From Siphonodentalium dalli (taxonomy: Eukaryota; Mollusca; Scaphopoda; Gadilida; Siphonodentaliidae), in contig CP136069.1 of the NCBI GenBank assembly GCA_032622095.1, positions 109,770,278-109,834,277 of the forward strand: a stretch of 64,000 nt of DNA, in the 5' to 3' direction. Below the pieces are notes generated by a model, which had not been told where the DNA came from, made no database searches, and worked only from the letters and a program-made list of their open reading frames with translations. A program made the translations under genes and the position numbers. The stretch's first letter is position 1, and every line of letters begins with the position of its first letter. Below, piece after piece: positions 23,479 to 37,034 of the stretch.

Positions 23479-24835
23479 CTTCAGTTATACAAGATGCATT
23501 AGCTAGTAAAATTGAAAAAAAAAGCTAAATGTTTTGGCTTTATTTTGAGGATTGACACAAATTTTCAGGATGCTTCATATTGGAAAAATAAACCACTACT
23601 GCTCGATATAATCCATTTTTGATTTCAGTAAGGTCTATATTTTGATAAAATACTATAAGAAACGCTGTTATTCACACATATACATATATATATAGGAATC
23701 AGGGAGCTAAATGTGTTCTGGAGTCGGGGAGCGAGTACACCGTGGAATGCTAAAGGTGAAGGTAACTGAAGAATGACCTTCACCTGATACATGCGACACG
23801 TTATTAAAGGATGACATCGCGTTTATTTGATTTGTACATAATATCTAAATAATTTAAACTGGTGAATGAATGGGGGAACGGATTTTTGTGAGCGGGAAAT
23901 GTATTTAACTAGCTGCTGTAGATCTGGGTTTTTCCAGATCAAATTTGGCTGTGAGATAGCCCTGTCGTACACTTGGGGATTTATTTTAAAAAGTAAACAC
24001 ATGACCTATGATTTTTCTTGCATTTTCGTGATCAACTGGTGTCAATCTAGTTGGGTAAACATCACTGGTATGGCCTGCAGGCTTCAATTCAGCGAATTTG
24101 GCCGAAACGTTAACACTGTCGCCTATGGGAAACCATTTAGTTCCGTGATTCCTATAAGAAAAATTTGAATTTTACGAAATTTCACGTCTCGCCATGATAA
24201 GTTGTTATTTCCATATTTTCTTATTTTCAAATGATAATGACCACATTTTGGACAGATTTAAAGAAGAAACGCATGGATTCGCCTGTAGATAGTAAAGAAA
24301 GTGATAAATCTGGTAATTTTGCATGGATGTCAGGTACCATTAGGGGGTCAGGGGGTCTAAAGCCCCCCTCCCCACAATTTTGAGGAGTGTTAGCCCCCCC
24401 CCCCCACCCATTGGGAAAATGTGTCATTTGACCCAATTAAGCTTTTCCGGCACCCAGTAGCCTTATCTTGGACCGTAGCTCCACCCCAAGTCGGGGGGGG
24501 GGGGTGATGGCGTCACCACTAGAGTTACTGTCGTGCAAAACTGTCATGGCAGCTTTGTTAAACAGACAGTATGCCCTGCCATCTGGTAAAATTTCATTCC
24601 TGAGGCTTTGTCTGATGTTGTATCATAATGTTTCGATATTTAAATTGACTTATGGTTGCTTTACATTGCTATTAAAATATTTTTTATTTTTATTTTCTGT
24701 TAATTTTGGTAAATATTTATTATAAATTGCCAAATTCTGCATGAAAAGGGTTTAAAATTGGACAATATATCCCTCTCAAAATGTATATTAACATTTCCTC
24801 TTCAATTTAGTAATATTATGGTATATAAGGACATA
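23479..24835 (+). repeat. Satellite unit U19 (hexamer position 5)
   Basis: Element at 23695-24152. AAATGTTTTGG, extra TA, AACTGAAG, CGGCACCCAG; matches U13 at every variant I compared. Confidence 0.95.
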
Positions 24836-26189
24836 CTTCAGTTATACAAGATGCATTAGCTAGTAAAATTGAAAAAAAAAGCTAAATTTTTTGGCTTTAT
24901 TTTGAGGATTGACACTAATTTTCAGGATGCCTCATATTGGAAAAATAAACCACTACTGCTCGATATAATCCATTTTTGATTTCAGTAAGGTCTATATTTT
25001 GATAAAATACTATAAGAAACGCTGTTATTCACACATATACATATATATAGGAATCAGGGAGCTAAATGTGTTCTGGAGTCGGGGAGCGAGTACACCGTGG
25101 AATGCTAAAGGTGAAGGTAACCGAAGAATGACCTTCACCTGATACATGCGACACGTTATTAAAGGATGACATCGCGTTTATTTGATTTGTACATAATATC
25201 TAAATAATTTAAACTGGTGAATGAATGGGGGAACGGATTTTTGTGAGCGGGAAATGTATTTAACTAGCTGTTGTAGATCTGGGTTTTTCCAGATCAAATT
25301 TGGCTGTGAGATAGCCCTGTCGTACACTTGGGGATTTATTTTAAAAAGCAAACCCATGACCTATGATTTTTCTTGCATTTTCGTGATCAACTGGTGTCAA
25401 TCTAGTTGGGTAAACATCACTGGTATGGCCTGCAGGCTTCAATTCAGCGAATTTGGCCGAAACGTTAACACTGTCGCCTATGGGAAACCATTTAGTTCCG
25501 TGATTCCTATAAGAAAAATTTGAATTTTACGAAATTTCACGTCTCGCCATGATAAGTTGTTATTTCCATATTTTCTTATTTTCAAATGATAATGACCACA
25601 TTTTGGACAGATTTAAAGAAGAAACGCATGGATTCGCCTGTAGATAGTAAAGAAAGTGATAAATCTGGTAATTTTGCATGGATGTCAGGTACCATTAGGG
25701 GGTCAGGGGGTCTAAAGCCCCCCTCCCCACAAGTTTGAGGAGTGTTAGCCCCCCCTCCCCCACCCATTGGGAAAATGTGTCATTTGACCCAATTAAGCTT
25801 TTCCGGCACCCAGTAGCCTTATCTTGGACCGTAGCTCCACCCCAAGTCGGGAGGGGGGTGATGGCGTCACCACTAGAGTTACTGTCGTGCAAAACTGTCA
25901 TGGCAGCTTTGTTAAACAGACAGTATGCCCTGCCATCTGGTAAAATTTCATTCCTGAGGCTTTGTCTGATGTTGTATCATAATGTTTCGATATTTAAATT
26001 GACTTATGGTTGCTTTACATTGCTATTAAAATATTTTTAATTTTTATTTTCTGTTAATTTTGGTAAATATTTATTATAAATTGCCAAATTCTGCATGAAA
26101 AGGGTTTAAAATTGGACAATATATCCCTCTCAAAATGTATATTAACATTTCCTCTTCAATTTAGTAATATTATGGTATATAAGGACATA
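24836..26189 (+). repeat. Satellite unit U20 (hexamer position 6)
   Basis: Element at 25050-25507. P-type; CACAAGTTTGAGG, T-interrupted C-run, CGGGAGGGGGG; matches U14. Confidence 0.95.
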
Positions 26190-27551
26190 CTTCAGTTATA
26201 CAAGATGCATTAGCTAGTAAAATTGAAAAAAAAAGCTAAATTTTTTGGCTTTATTTTGAGGATTGACACTAATTTTCAGGATGCCTCATATTGGAAAAAT
26301 AAACCACTACTGCTCGATATAATCCATTTTTGATTTCAGTAAGGTCTATATTTTGATAAAATACTATAAGAAACGCTGTTATTCACACATATACATATAT
26401 ATAGGAATCAGGGAGCTAAATGTGTTCTGGAGTCGGGGAGCGAGTACACCGTGGAATGCTAAAGGTGAAGGTAACCGAAGAATGACCTTCACCGGATACA
26501 TGCGACACGTTATTAAAGGATGACATCGCGTTTATTTGATTTGTACATAATATCTAAATAATTTAAACTGGTGAATGAATTGGGGAACGAATTTTTGTGA
26601 GCGGGAAATGTATTTAACTAGCTGTTGTAGATCTGGGTTTTTCCAGATCAAATTTGGCTGTGAGATAGCCCTGTCGTACACTTGGGGATTTATTTTAAAA
26701 AGCAAACACATGACCTATGATTTTTCTTGCATTTTCGTGATCAACTGGTGTCAATCTAGTTGGGTAAACATCACTGGTATGGCCTGCAGGCTTCAATTCA
26801 GCGAATTTGGCCGAAACGTTAACACTGTCGCCTATGGGAAACCATTTAGTTCCGTGATTCCTATAAGAAAAAATTTGAATTTTACGAAATTTCACGTCTC
26901 GCCGTGATAAGTTGTTATTTCCATATTTTCTTATTTTCAAATGATAATGACCACATTTTGGACAGATTTAAAGAAGAAACGCATGGATTCGCCTGTAGAT
27001 AGTAAAGAAAGTGATAAATCTGGTAATTTTGCATGGATGTCAGGTACCATTAGGGGGTCAGGGGGTCTAAAGCCCCCTCCCCACAATTTTGAGGAGTGTT
27101 AGCCCCCCCCCCCCACCCATTGGGAAAATGGTGTCATTTGACCCAATTAAGCTTTTCCGGCACCCAGTAGCCTTATCTTGGACCGTAGCTCCACCCCAAG
27201 TCGGGGAGGGGGGGGGGGGGTGATGGCGTCACCACTAGAGTTACTGTCGTGCAAAACTGTCATGGCAGCTTTGTTAAACAGACAGTATGCCCTGCCATCT
27301 GGTAAAATTTCATTCCTGAGGCTTTGTCTGATGTTGTATCATAATGTTTCGATATTTAAATTGACTTATGGTTGCTTTACATTGCTATTAAAATATTTTT
27401 TATTTTTATTTTCTGTTAATTTTGGTAAATATTTATTATAAATTGCCAAATTCTGCATGAAAAGGGTTTAAAATTGGACAATATATCCCTCTCAAAATGT
27501 ATATTAACATTTCCTCTTCAATTTAGTAATATTATGGTATATAAGGACATA
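26190..27551 (+). repeat. Satellite unit U21 (N-type)
   Basis: Element at 26404-26861. First N-type unit: CACCGGATAC, GAACGAATTT, AGCAAACACATG, an extra A after the element (AGAAAAAATTTG), GCCGTGATAAG, one C fewer in AGCCCCCTCCCC, and CGGGGAGGGG. Private changes: GAATTGGGG in the element, and an extra G in AAAATGGTGTC near 27128. Confidence 0.95.
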
Positions 27552-28904
27552 CTTCAGTTATACAAGATGCATTAGCTAGTAAAATTGAAAAAAAAAGCTA
27601 AATTTTTTGGCTTTATTTTGAGGATTGACACTAATTTTCAGGATGCCTCATATTGGAAAAATAAACCACTACTGCTCGATATAATCCATTTTTGATTTCA
27701 GTAAGGTCTATATTTTGATAAAATACTATAAGAAACGCTGTTATTCACACATATACATATATATAGGAATCAGGGAGCTAAATGTGTTCTGGAGTCGGGG
27801 AGCGAGTACACCGTGGAATGCTAAAGGTGAAGGTAACCGAAGAATGACCTTCACCTGATACATGCGACACGTTATTAAAGGATGACATCGCGTTTATTTG
27901 ATTTGTACATAATATCTAAATAATTTAAACTGGTGAATGAATGGGGGAACGGATTTTTGTGAGCGGGAAATGTATTTAACTAGCTGTTGTAGATCTGGGT
28001 TTTTCCAGATCAAATTTGGCTGTGAGATAGCCCTGTCGTACACTTGGGGATTTATTTTAAAAAGTAAACACATGACCTATGATTTTTCTTGCATTTTCGT
28101 GATCAACTGGTGTCAATCTAGTTGGGTAAACATCACTGGTATGGCCTGCAGGCTTCAATTCAGCGAATTTGGCCGAAACGTTAACACTGTCGCCTATGGG
28201 AAACCATTTAGTTCCGTGATTCCTATAAGAAAAATTTGAATTTTACGAAATTTCACGTCTCGCCATGATAAGTTGTTATTTCCATATTTTCTTATTTTCA
28301 AATGATAATGACCACATTTTGGACAGATTTAAAGAAGAAACGCATGGATTCGCCTGTAGATAGTAAAGAAAGTGATAAATCTGGTAATTTTGCATGGATG
28401 TCAGGTACCATTATGGGGTCAGGGGGTCTACAGCCCCCCTCCCCACAATTTTGAGGAGTGTTAGCCCCCCCCCCCACCCATTGGGAAAATGTGTCATTTG
28501 ACCCAATTATGCTTTTCCGGCACCCAGTAGCCTTATCTTGGACCGTAGCTCCACCCCAAGTCGGGGGGGGGGGTGATGGCGTCACCACTAGAGTTACTGT
28601 CGTGCAAAACTGTCATGGCAGCTTTGTTAAACAGACAGTATGCCCTGCCATCTTGTAAAATTTCATTCCTGAGGCTTTGTCTGATGTTGTATCATAATGT
28701 TTCGATATTTAAATTGACTTATGGTTGCTTTAAATTGCTATTAAAATATTTTTTATTTTTATTTTCTGTTAATTTTGGTAAATATTTATTATAAATTGCC
28801 AAATTCTGCATGAAAAGGGTTTAAAATTGGACAATATATCCCTCTCAAAATGTATATTAACATTTCCTCTTCAATTTAGTAATATTATGGTATATAAGGA
28901 CATA
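27552..28904 (+). repeat. Satellite unit U22
   Basis: Element at 27766-28223. Ordinary head, but the tail from about 28411 is the U2/U6 haplotype (TTATGGGGTC, CTACAG, AATTATGC, CATCTTGT, TTTAAATTGC). Confidence 0.95.
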
Positions 28905-30254
28905 CTTCAGTTATACAAGATGCATTAGCTAGTAAAATTGAAAAAAAAAGCTAATTTTTTTGGCTTTATTTTGAGGATTGACACTAATTTTCAGGATGCC
29001 TTATATTGGAAAAATAAACCACTATTGCTCGATATAATCCATTTTTGATTTCAGTAAGGTCTATATTTTGATAAAATACTATAAGAAACGCTGTTATTCA
29101 CACATATACATATATATAGGAATCAGGGAGCTAAATGTGTTCTGGAGTCGGGGAGCGAGTACACCGTGGAATGCTAAAGGTGAAGGTAACTGAAGAATGA
29201 CCTTCACCTGATACATGCGACACGTTATTAAAGGATGACATCGCGTTTATTTGATTTGTACATAATATCTAAATAATTTAAACTGGTGAATGAATGGGGG
29301 AACGGATTTTTGTGAGCGGGAAATGTATTTAACTAGCTGCTGTAGATCTGGGTTTTTCCAGATCAAATTTGGCTGTGAGATAGCCCTGTCGTACACTTGG
29401 GGATTTATTTTAAAAAGTAAACACATGACCTATGATTTTTCTTGCATTTTCGTGATCAACTGGTGTCAATCTAGTTGGGTAAACATCACTGGTATGGCAT
29501 GCAGGCTTCAATTCAGCGAATTTGGCCGAAACGTTAACACTGTCGCCTATGGGAAACCATTTAGTTCCGTGATTCCTATAAGAAAAATTTGAATTTTACG
29601 AAATTTCACGTCTCGCCATGATAAGTTGTTATTTCCATATTTTCTTATTTTCAAATGATAATGACCACATTTTGGACAGATTTAAAGAAGAAACGCATGG
29701 ATTCGCCTGTAGATAGTAAAGAAAGTGATAAATCTGGTAATTTTGCATGGATGTCAGGTACCATTAGGGGGTCAGGGGGTCTAAAGCCCCCCTCCCCACA
29801 ATTTTGAGGAGTGTTAGCCCCCCCCCACCCATTGGGAAAATGTGTCATTTGACCCAATTAAGCTTTTCCGGCACCCAGTAGCCTTATCTTGGACCGTAGC
29901 TCCACCCCAAGTCGGGGGGGGGGTGATGGCGTCACCACTAGAGTTACTGTCGTGCAAAACTGTCATGGCAGCTTTGTTAAACAGACAGTATGCCCTGCCA
30001 TCTGGTAAAATTTCATTCCTGAGGCTTTGTCTGATGTTGTATCATAATGTTTCGATATTTAAATTGACTTATGATTGCTTTACATTGCTATTAAAATATT
30101 TTTAATTTTTATTTTCTGTTAATTTTGGTAAATATTTATTATAAATTGCCAAATTCTGCATGAAAAGGGTTTAAAATTGGACAATATATCCCTCTCAAAA
30201 TGTATATTAACATTTCCTCTTCAATTTAGTAATATTATGGTATATAAGGACATA
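28905..30254 (+). repeat. Satellite unit U23
   Basis: Element at 29119-29576. The head is the U3/U7 haplotype (CCTTATATTGG, TATTGCTCG, AACTGAAG); tail ordinary. Private GGCATGCAGG near 29497 and TTATGATTGC near 30070. Confidence 0.95.
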
Positions 30255-31608
30255 CTTCAGTTATACAAGATGCATTAGCTAGTAAAATTGAAAAAAAAAG
30301 CTAAATTTTTTGGCTTTATTTTGAGGATTGACACTAATTTTCAGGATGCCTCATATTGGAAAAATAAACCACTACTGCTCGATATAATCCATTTTTGATT
30401 TCAGTAAGGTCTATATTTTGATAAAATACTATAAGAAACGCTGTTATTCACACATATACATATATATAGGAATCAGGGAGCTAAATGTGTTCTGGAGTCG
30501 GGGAGCGAGTACACCGTGGAATGCTAAAGGTGAAGGTAACCGAAGAATGACCTTCACCTGATACATGCGACACGTTATTAAAGGATGACATCGCGTTTAT
30601 TTGATTTGTACATAATATCTAAATAATTTAAACTGGTGAATGAATGGGGGAACGGATTTTTGTGAGCGGGAAATGTATTTAACTAGCTGTTGTAGATCTG
30701 GGTTTTTCCAGATCAAATTTGGCTGTGAGATAGCCCTGTCGTACACTTGGGGATTTATTTTAAAAAGCAAACCCATGACCTATGATTTTTCTTGCATTTT
30801 CGTGATCAACTGGTGTCAATCTAGTTGGGTAAACATCACTGGTATGGCCTGCAGGCTTCAATTCAGCGAATTTGGCCGAAACGTTAACACTGTCGCCTAT
30901 GGGAAACCATTTAGTTCCGTGATTCCTATAAGAAAAATTTGAATTTTACGAAATTTCACGTCTCGCCATGATAAGTTGTTATTTCCATATTTTCTTATTT
31001 TCAAATGATAATGACCACATTTTGGACAGATTTAAAGAAGAAACGCATGGATTCGCCTGTAGATAGTAAAGAAAGTGATAAATCTGGTAATTTTGCATGG
31101 ATGTCAGGTACCATTAGGGGGTCAGGGGGTCTAAAGCCCCCCTCCCCACAAGTTTGAGGGGTGTTAGCCCCCCCTCCCCCACCCATTGGGAAAATGTGTC
31201 ATTTGACCCAATTCAGCTTTTCCGGCACCCAGTAGCCTTATCTTGGACCGTAGCTCCACCCCAAGTCGGGAGGGGGGTGATGGCGTCACCACTAGAGTTA
31301 CTGTCGTGCAAAACTGTCATGGCAGCTTTGTTAAACAGACAGTATGCCCTGCCATCTGGTAAAATTTCATTCCTGAGGCTTTGTCTGATGTTGTATCATA
31401 ATGTTTCGATATTTAAATTGACTTATGGTTGCTTTACATTGCTATTAAAATATTTTTTATTTTTATTTTCTGTTAATTTTGGTAAATATTTATTATAAAT
31501 TGCCAAATTCTGCATGAAAAGGGTTTAAAATTGGACAATATATCCCTCTCAAAATGTATATTAACATTTCCTCTTCAATTTAGTAATATTATGGTATATA
31601 AGGACATA
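30255..31608 (+). repeat. Satellite unit U24 (tetramer position 1)
   Basis: Element at 30469-30926. P-type with CACAAGTTTGAGG and CGGGAGGGGGG. Private GAGGGGTGTTAG and AATTCAGC. Confidence 0.95.
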
Positions 31609-32961
31609 CTTCAGTTATACAAGATGCATTAGCTAGTAAAATTGAAAAAAAAGCTAAATTTTTTGGCTTTATTTTGAGGATTGACACTAATTTTCAGGAT
31701 GCCTCATATTGGAAAAATAAACCACTACTGCTCGATATAATCCATTTTTGATTTCAGTAAGGTCTATATTTTGATAAAATACTATAAGAAACGCTGTTAT
31801 TCACACATATACATATATATAGGAATCAGGGAGCTAAATGTGTTCTGGAGTCGGGGAGCGAGTACACCGTGGAATGCTAAAGGGGAAGGTAACCGAAGAA
31901 TGACCTTCACCGGATACATGCGACACGTTATTAAAGGATGACATCGCGTTTATTTGATTTGTACATAATATCTAAATAATTTAAACTGGTGAATGAATGG
32001 GGGAACGAATTTTTGTGAGCGGGAAATGTATTTAACTAGCTGTTGTAGATCTGGGTTTTTCCAGATCAAATTTGGCTGTGAGATAGCCCTGTCGTACACT
32101 TGGGGATTTATTTTAAAAAGCAAACACATGACCTATGATTTTTCTTGCATTTTCGTGATCAACTGGTGTCAATCTAGTTGGGTAAACATCACTGGTATGG
32201 CCTGCAGGCTTCAATTCAGCGAATTTGGCCGAAACGTTAACACTGTCGCCTATGGGAAACCATTTAGTTCCGTGATTCCTATAAGAAAAAATTTGAATTT
32301 TACGAAATTTCACGTCTCGCCGTGATAAGTTGTTATTTCCATATTTTCTTATTTTCAAATGATAATGACCACATTTTGGACAGATTTAAAGAAGAAACGC
32401 ATGAATTCGCCTGTAGATAGTAAAGAAAGTGATAAATCTGGTAATTTTGCATGGATGTCAGGTACCATTAGGGGGTCAGGGGGTCTAAAGCCCCCTCCCC
32501 ACAATTTTGAGGAGTGTTAGCCCCCCCCCACCCATTGGGAAAATGTGTCATTTGACCCAATTAAGCTTTTCCGGCACCCAGTAGCCTTATCTTGGACCGT
32601 AGCTCCACCCCAAGTCGGGGAGGGGGGGGGTGATGGCGTCACCACTAGAGTTACTGTCGTGCAAAACTGTCATGGCAGCTTTGTTAAACAGACAGTATGC
32701 CCTGCCATCTGGTAAAATTTCATTCCTGAGGCTTTGTCTGATGTTGTATCATAATGTTTCGATATTTAAATTGACTTATGGTTGCTTTACATTGCTATTA
32801 AAATATTTTTAATTTTTATTTTCTGTTAATTTTGGTAAATATTTATTATAAATTGCCAAATTCTGCATGAAAAGGGTTTAAAATTGGACAATATATCCCT
32901 CTCAAAATGTATATTAACATTTCCTCTTCAATTTAGTAATATTATGGTATATAAGGACATA
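31609..32961 (+). repeat. Satellite unit U25 (tetramer position 2)
   Basis: Element at 31822-32279. N-type, one A fewer in the A-run, and AAAGGGGAAGGT in hairpin 1, shared only with U29. Private CATGAATTCG near 32402. Confidence 0.95.
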
Positions 32962-34318
32962 CTTCAGTTATACAAGATGCATTAGCTAGTAAAATTGAAA
33001 AAAAAAGCTAAATTTTTTGGCTTTATTTTGAGGATTGACACTAATTTTCAGGATGCCTCATATTGGAAAAATAAACCACTACTGCTCGATATAATCCATT
33101 TTTGATTTCAGTAAGGTCTATATTTTGATAAAATACTATAAGAAACGCTGTTATTCACACATATACATATATATAGGAATCAGGGAGCTAAATGTGTTCT
33201 GGAGTCGGGGAGCGAGTACACCGTGGAATGCTAAAGGTGAAGGTAACCGAAGAATGACCTTCACCTGATACATGCGACACGTTATTAAAGGATGACATCG
33301 CGTTTATTTGATTTGTACATAATATCTAAATAATTTAAACTGGTGAATGAATGGGGGAACGGATTTTTGTGAGCGGGAAATGTATTTAACTAGCTGTTGT
33401 AGATCTGGGTTTTTCCAGATCAAATTTGGCTGTGAGATAGCCCTGTCGTACACTTGGGGATTTATTTTAAAAAGCAAACCCATGACCTATGATTTTTCTT
33501 GCATTTTCGTGATCAACTGGTGTCAATCTAGTTGGGTAAACATCACTGGTATGGCCTGCAGGCTTCAATTCAGCGAATTTGGCCGAAACGTTAACACTGT
33601 CGCCTATGGGAAACCATTTAGTTCCGTGATTCCTATAAGAAAAATTTGAATTTTACGAAATTTCACGTCTCGCCATGATAAGTTGTTATTTCCATATTTT
33701 CTTATTTTCAAATGATAATGACCACATTTTGGACAGATTTAAAGAAGAAACGCATGGATTCGCCTGTAGATAGTAAAGAAAGTGATAAATCTGGTAATTT
33801 TGCATGGATGTCAGGTACCATTAGGGGGTCAGGGGGTCTAAAGCCCCCCTCCCCACAATTTTGAGGAGTGTTAGCCCCCCCCCCTCCCCCACCCATTGGG
33901 AAAATGTGTCATTTGACCCAATTAAGCTTTTCCGGCACCCAGTAGCCTTATCTTGGACCGTAGCTCCACCCCAAGTCGGGAGGGGGGTGATGGCGTCACC
34001 ACTAGAGTTACTGTCGTGCAAAACTGTCATGGCAGCTTTGTTAAACAGACAGTATGCCCTGCCATCTGGTAAAATTTCATTCCTGAGGCTTTGTCTGATG
34101 TTGTATCATAATGTTTCGATATTTAAATTGACTTATGGTTGCTTTACATTGCTATTAAAATATTTTTTATTTTTATTTTCTGTTAATTTTGGTAAATATT
34201 TATTATAAATTGCCAAATTCTGCATGAAAAGGGTTTAAAATTGGACAATATATCCCTCTCAAAATGTATATTAACATTTCCTCTTCAATTTAGTAATATT
34301 ATGGTATATAAGGACATA
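32962..34318 (+). repeat. Satellite unit U26 (tetramer position 3)
   Basis: Element at 33176-33633. P-type with CACAATTTTGAGG, longer T-interrupted C-run and CGGGAGGGGGG; matches U30. Confidence 0.95.
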
Positions 34319-35680
34319 CTTCAGTTATACAAGATGCATTAGCTAGTAAAATTGAAAAAAAAGCTAAATTTTTTGGCTTTATTTTGAGGATTGACACTAA
34401 TTTTCAGGATGCCTCATATTGGAAAAATAAACCACTACTGCTCGATATAATCCATTTTTGATTTCAGTAAGGTCTATATTTTGATAAAATACTATAAGAA
34501 ACGCTGTTATTCACACATATACATATATATAGGAATCAGGGAGCTAAATGTGTTCTGGAGTCGGGGAGCGAGTACACCGTGGAATGCTAAAGGTGAAGGT
34601 AACCGAAGAATGACCTTCACCGGATACATGCGACACGTTATTAAAGGATGACATCGCGTTTATTTGATTTGTACATAATATCTAAATAATTTAAACTGGT
34701 GAATGAATGGGGGAACGAATTTTTGTGAGCGGGAAATGTATTTAACTAGCTGTTGTAGATCTGGGTTTTTCCAGATCAAATTTGGCTGTGAGATAGCCCT
34801 GTCGTACACTTGGGGATTTATTTTAAAAAGCAAACACATGACCTATGATTTTTCTTGCATTTTCGTGATCAACTGGTGTCAATCTAGTTGGGTAAACATC
34901 ACTGGTATGGCCTGCAGGCTTCAATTCAGCGAATTTGGCCGAAACGTTAACACTGTCGCCTATGGGAAACCATTTAGTTCCGTGATTCCTATAAGAAAAA
35001 ATTTGAATTTTACGAAATTTCACGTCTCGCCGTGATAAGTTGTTATTTCCATATTTTCTTATTTTCAAATGATAATGACCACATTTTGGACAGATTTAAA
35101 GAAGAAACGCATGGATTCGCCTGTAGATAGTAAAGAAAGTGATAAATCTGGTAATTTTGCATGGATGTCAGGTACCATTAGGGGGTCAGGGGGTCTAAAG
35201 CCCCCTCCCCACAATTTTGAGGAGTGTTAGCCCCCCCCCCCCCACCCATTGGGAAAATGTGTCATTTGACCCAATTAAGCTTTTCCGGCACCCAGTAGCC
35301 TTATCTTGGACCGTAGCTCCACCCCAAGTCGGGGAGGGGGGGGGGGGGGTGATGGCGTCACCACTAGAGTTACTGTCGTGCAAAACTGTCATGGCAGCTT
35401 TGTTAAACAGACAGTATGCCCTGCCATCTGGTAAAATTTCATTCCTGAGGCTTTGTCTGATGTTGTATCATAATGTTTCGATATTTAAATTGACTTATGG
35501 TTGCTTTACATTGCTATTAAAATATTTTTTATTTTTATTTTCTGTTAATTTTGGTAAATATTTATTATAAATTGCCAAATTCTGCATGAAAAGGGTTTAA
35601 AATTGGACAATATATCCCTCTCAAAATGTATATTAACATTTCCTCTTCAATTTAGTAATATTATGGTATATAAGGACATA
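34319..35680 (+). repeat. Satellite unit U27 (tetramer position 4)
   Basis: Element at 34532-34989. N-type without the hairpin-1 left-arm change; matches U31; long G-run after CGGGGA. Confidence 0.95.
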
Positions 35681-37034
35681 CTTCAGTTATACAAGATGCA
35701 TTAGCTAGTAAAATTGAAAAAAAAAGCTAAATTTTTTGGCTTTATTTTGAGGATTGACACTAATTTTCAGGATGCCTCATATTGGAAAAATAAACCACTA
35801 CTGCTCGATATAATCCATTTTTGATTTCAGTAAGGTCTATATTTTGATAAAATACTATAAGAAACGCTGTTATTCACACATATACATATATATAGGAATC
35901 AGGGAGCTAAATGTGTTCTGGAGTCGGGGAGCGAGTACACCGTGGAATGCTAAAGGTGAAGGTAACCGAAGAATGACCTTCACCTGATACATGCGACACG
36001 TTATTAAAGGATGACATCGCGTTTATTTGATTTGTACATAATATCTAAATAATTTAAACTGGTGAATGAATGGGGGAACGGATTTTTGTGAGCGGGAAAT
36101 GTATTTAACTAGCTGTTGTAGATCTGGGTTTTTCCAGATCAAATTTGGCTGTGAGATAGCCCTGTCGTACACTTGGGGATTTATTTTAAAAAGCAAACCC
36201 ATGACCTATGATTTTTCTTGCATTTTCGTGATCAACTGGTGTCAATCTAGTTGGGTAAACATCACTGGTATGGCCTGCAGGCTTCAATTCAGCGAATTTG
36301 GCCGAAACGTTAACACTGTCGCCTATGGGAAACCATTTAGTTCCGTGATTCCTATAAGAAAAATTTGAATTTTACGAAATTTCACGTCTCGCCATGATAA
36401 GTTGTTATTTCCATATTTTCTTATTTTCAAATGATAATGACCACATTTTGGACAGATTTAAAGAAGAAACGCATGGATTCGCCTGTAGATAGTAAAGAAA
36501 GTGATAAATCTGGTAATTTTGCATGGATGTCAGGTACCATTAGGGGGTCAGGGGGTCTAAAGCCCCCCTCCCCACAAGTTTGAGGAGTGTTAGCCCCCCC
36601 TCCCCCACCCATTGGGAAAATGTGTCATTTGACCCAATTAAGCTTTTCCGGCACCCAGTAGCCTTATCTTGGACCGTAGCTCCACCCCAAGTCGGGAGGG
36701 GGGTGATGGCGTCACCACTAGAGTTACTGTCGTGCAAAACTGTCATGGCAGCTTTGTTAAACAGACAGTATGCCCTGCCATCTGGTAAAATTTCATTCCT
36801 GAGGCTTTGTCTGATGTTGTATCATAATGTTTCGATATTTAAATTGACTTATGGTTGCTTTACATTGCTATTAAAATATTTTTTATTTTTATTTTCTGTT
36901 AATTTTGGTAAATATTTATTATAAATTGCCAAATTCTGCATGAAAAGGGTTTAAAATTGGACAATATATCCCTCTCAAAATGTATATTAACATTTCCTCT
37001 TCAATTTAGTAATATTATGGTATATAAGGACATA
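35681..37034 (+). repeat. Satellite unit U28 (tetramer position 1)
   Basis: Element at 35895-36352. P-type; CACAAGTTTGAGG, CGGGAGGGGGG; matches U24 without the private changes of U24. Confidence 0.95.

Larger units (their letters stand above)
9935..26189 (+). repeat. Hexameric higher-order repeat, two copies (U9-U14 and U15-U20)
   Basis: The same ordered six unit types occur twice, with homologous markers 8123-8137 bp apart. AAATGTTTTGG falls in U9/U15, U12/U18 and U13/U19; ATGATATGTTG in U9/U15; ATTGGAAAAATG in U10/U16, U11/U17 and U12/U18; CACAAGTTTGAGG in U14/U20. U18 is the main mismatch. Confidence 0.85.
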
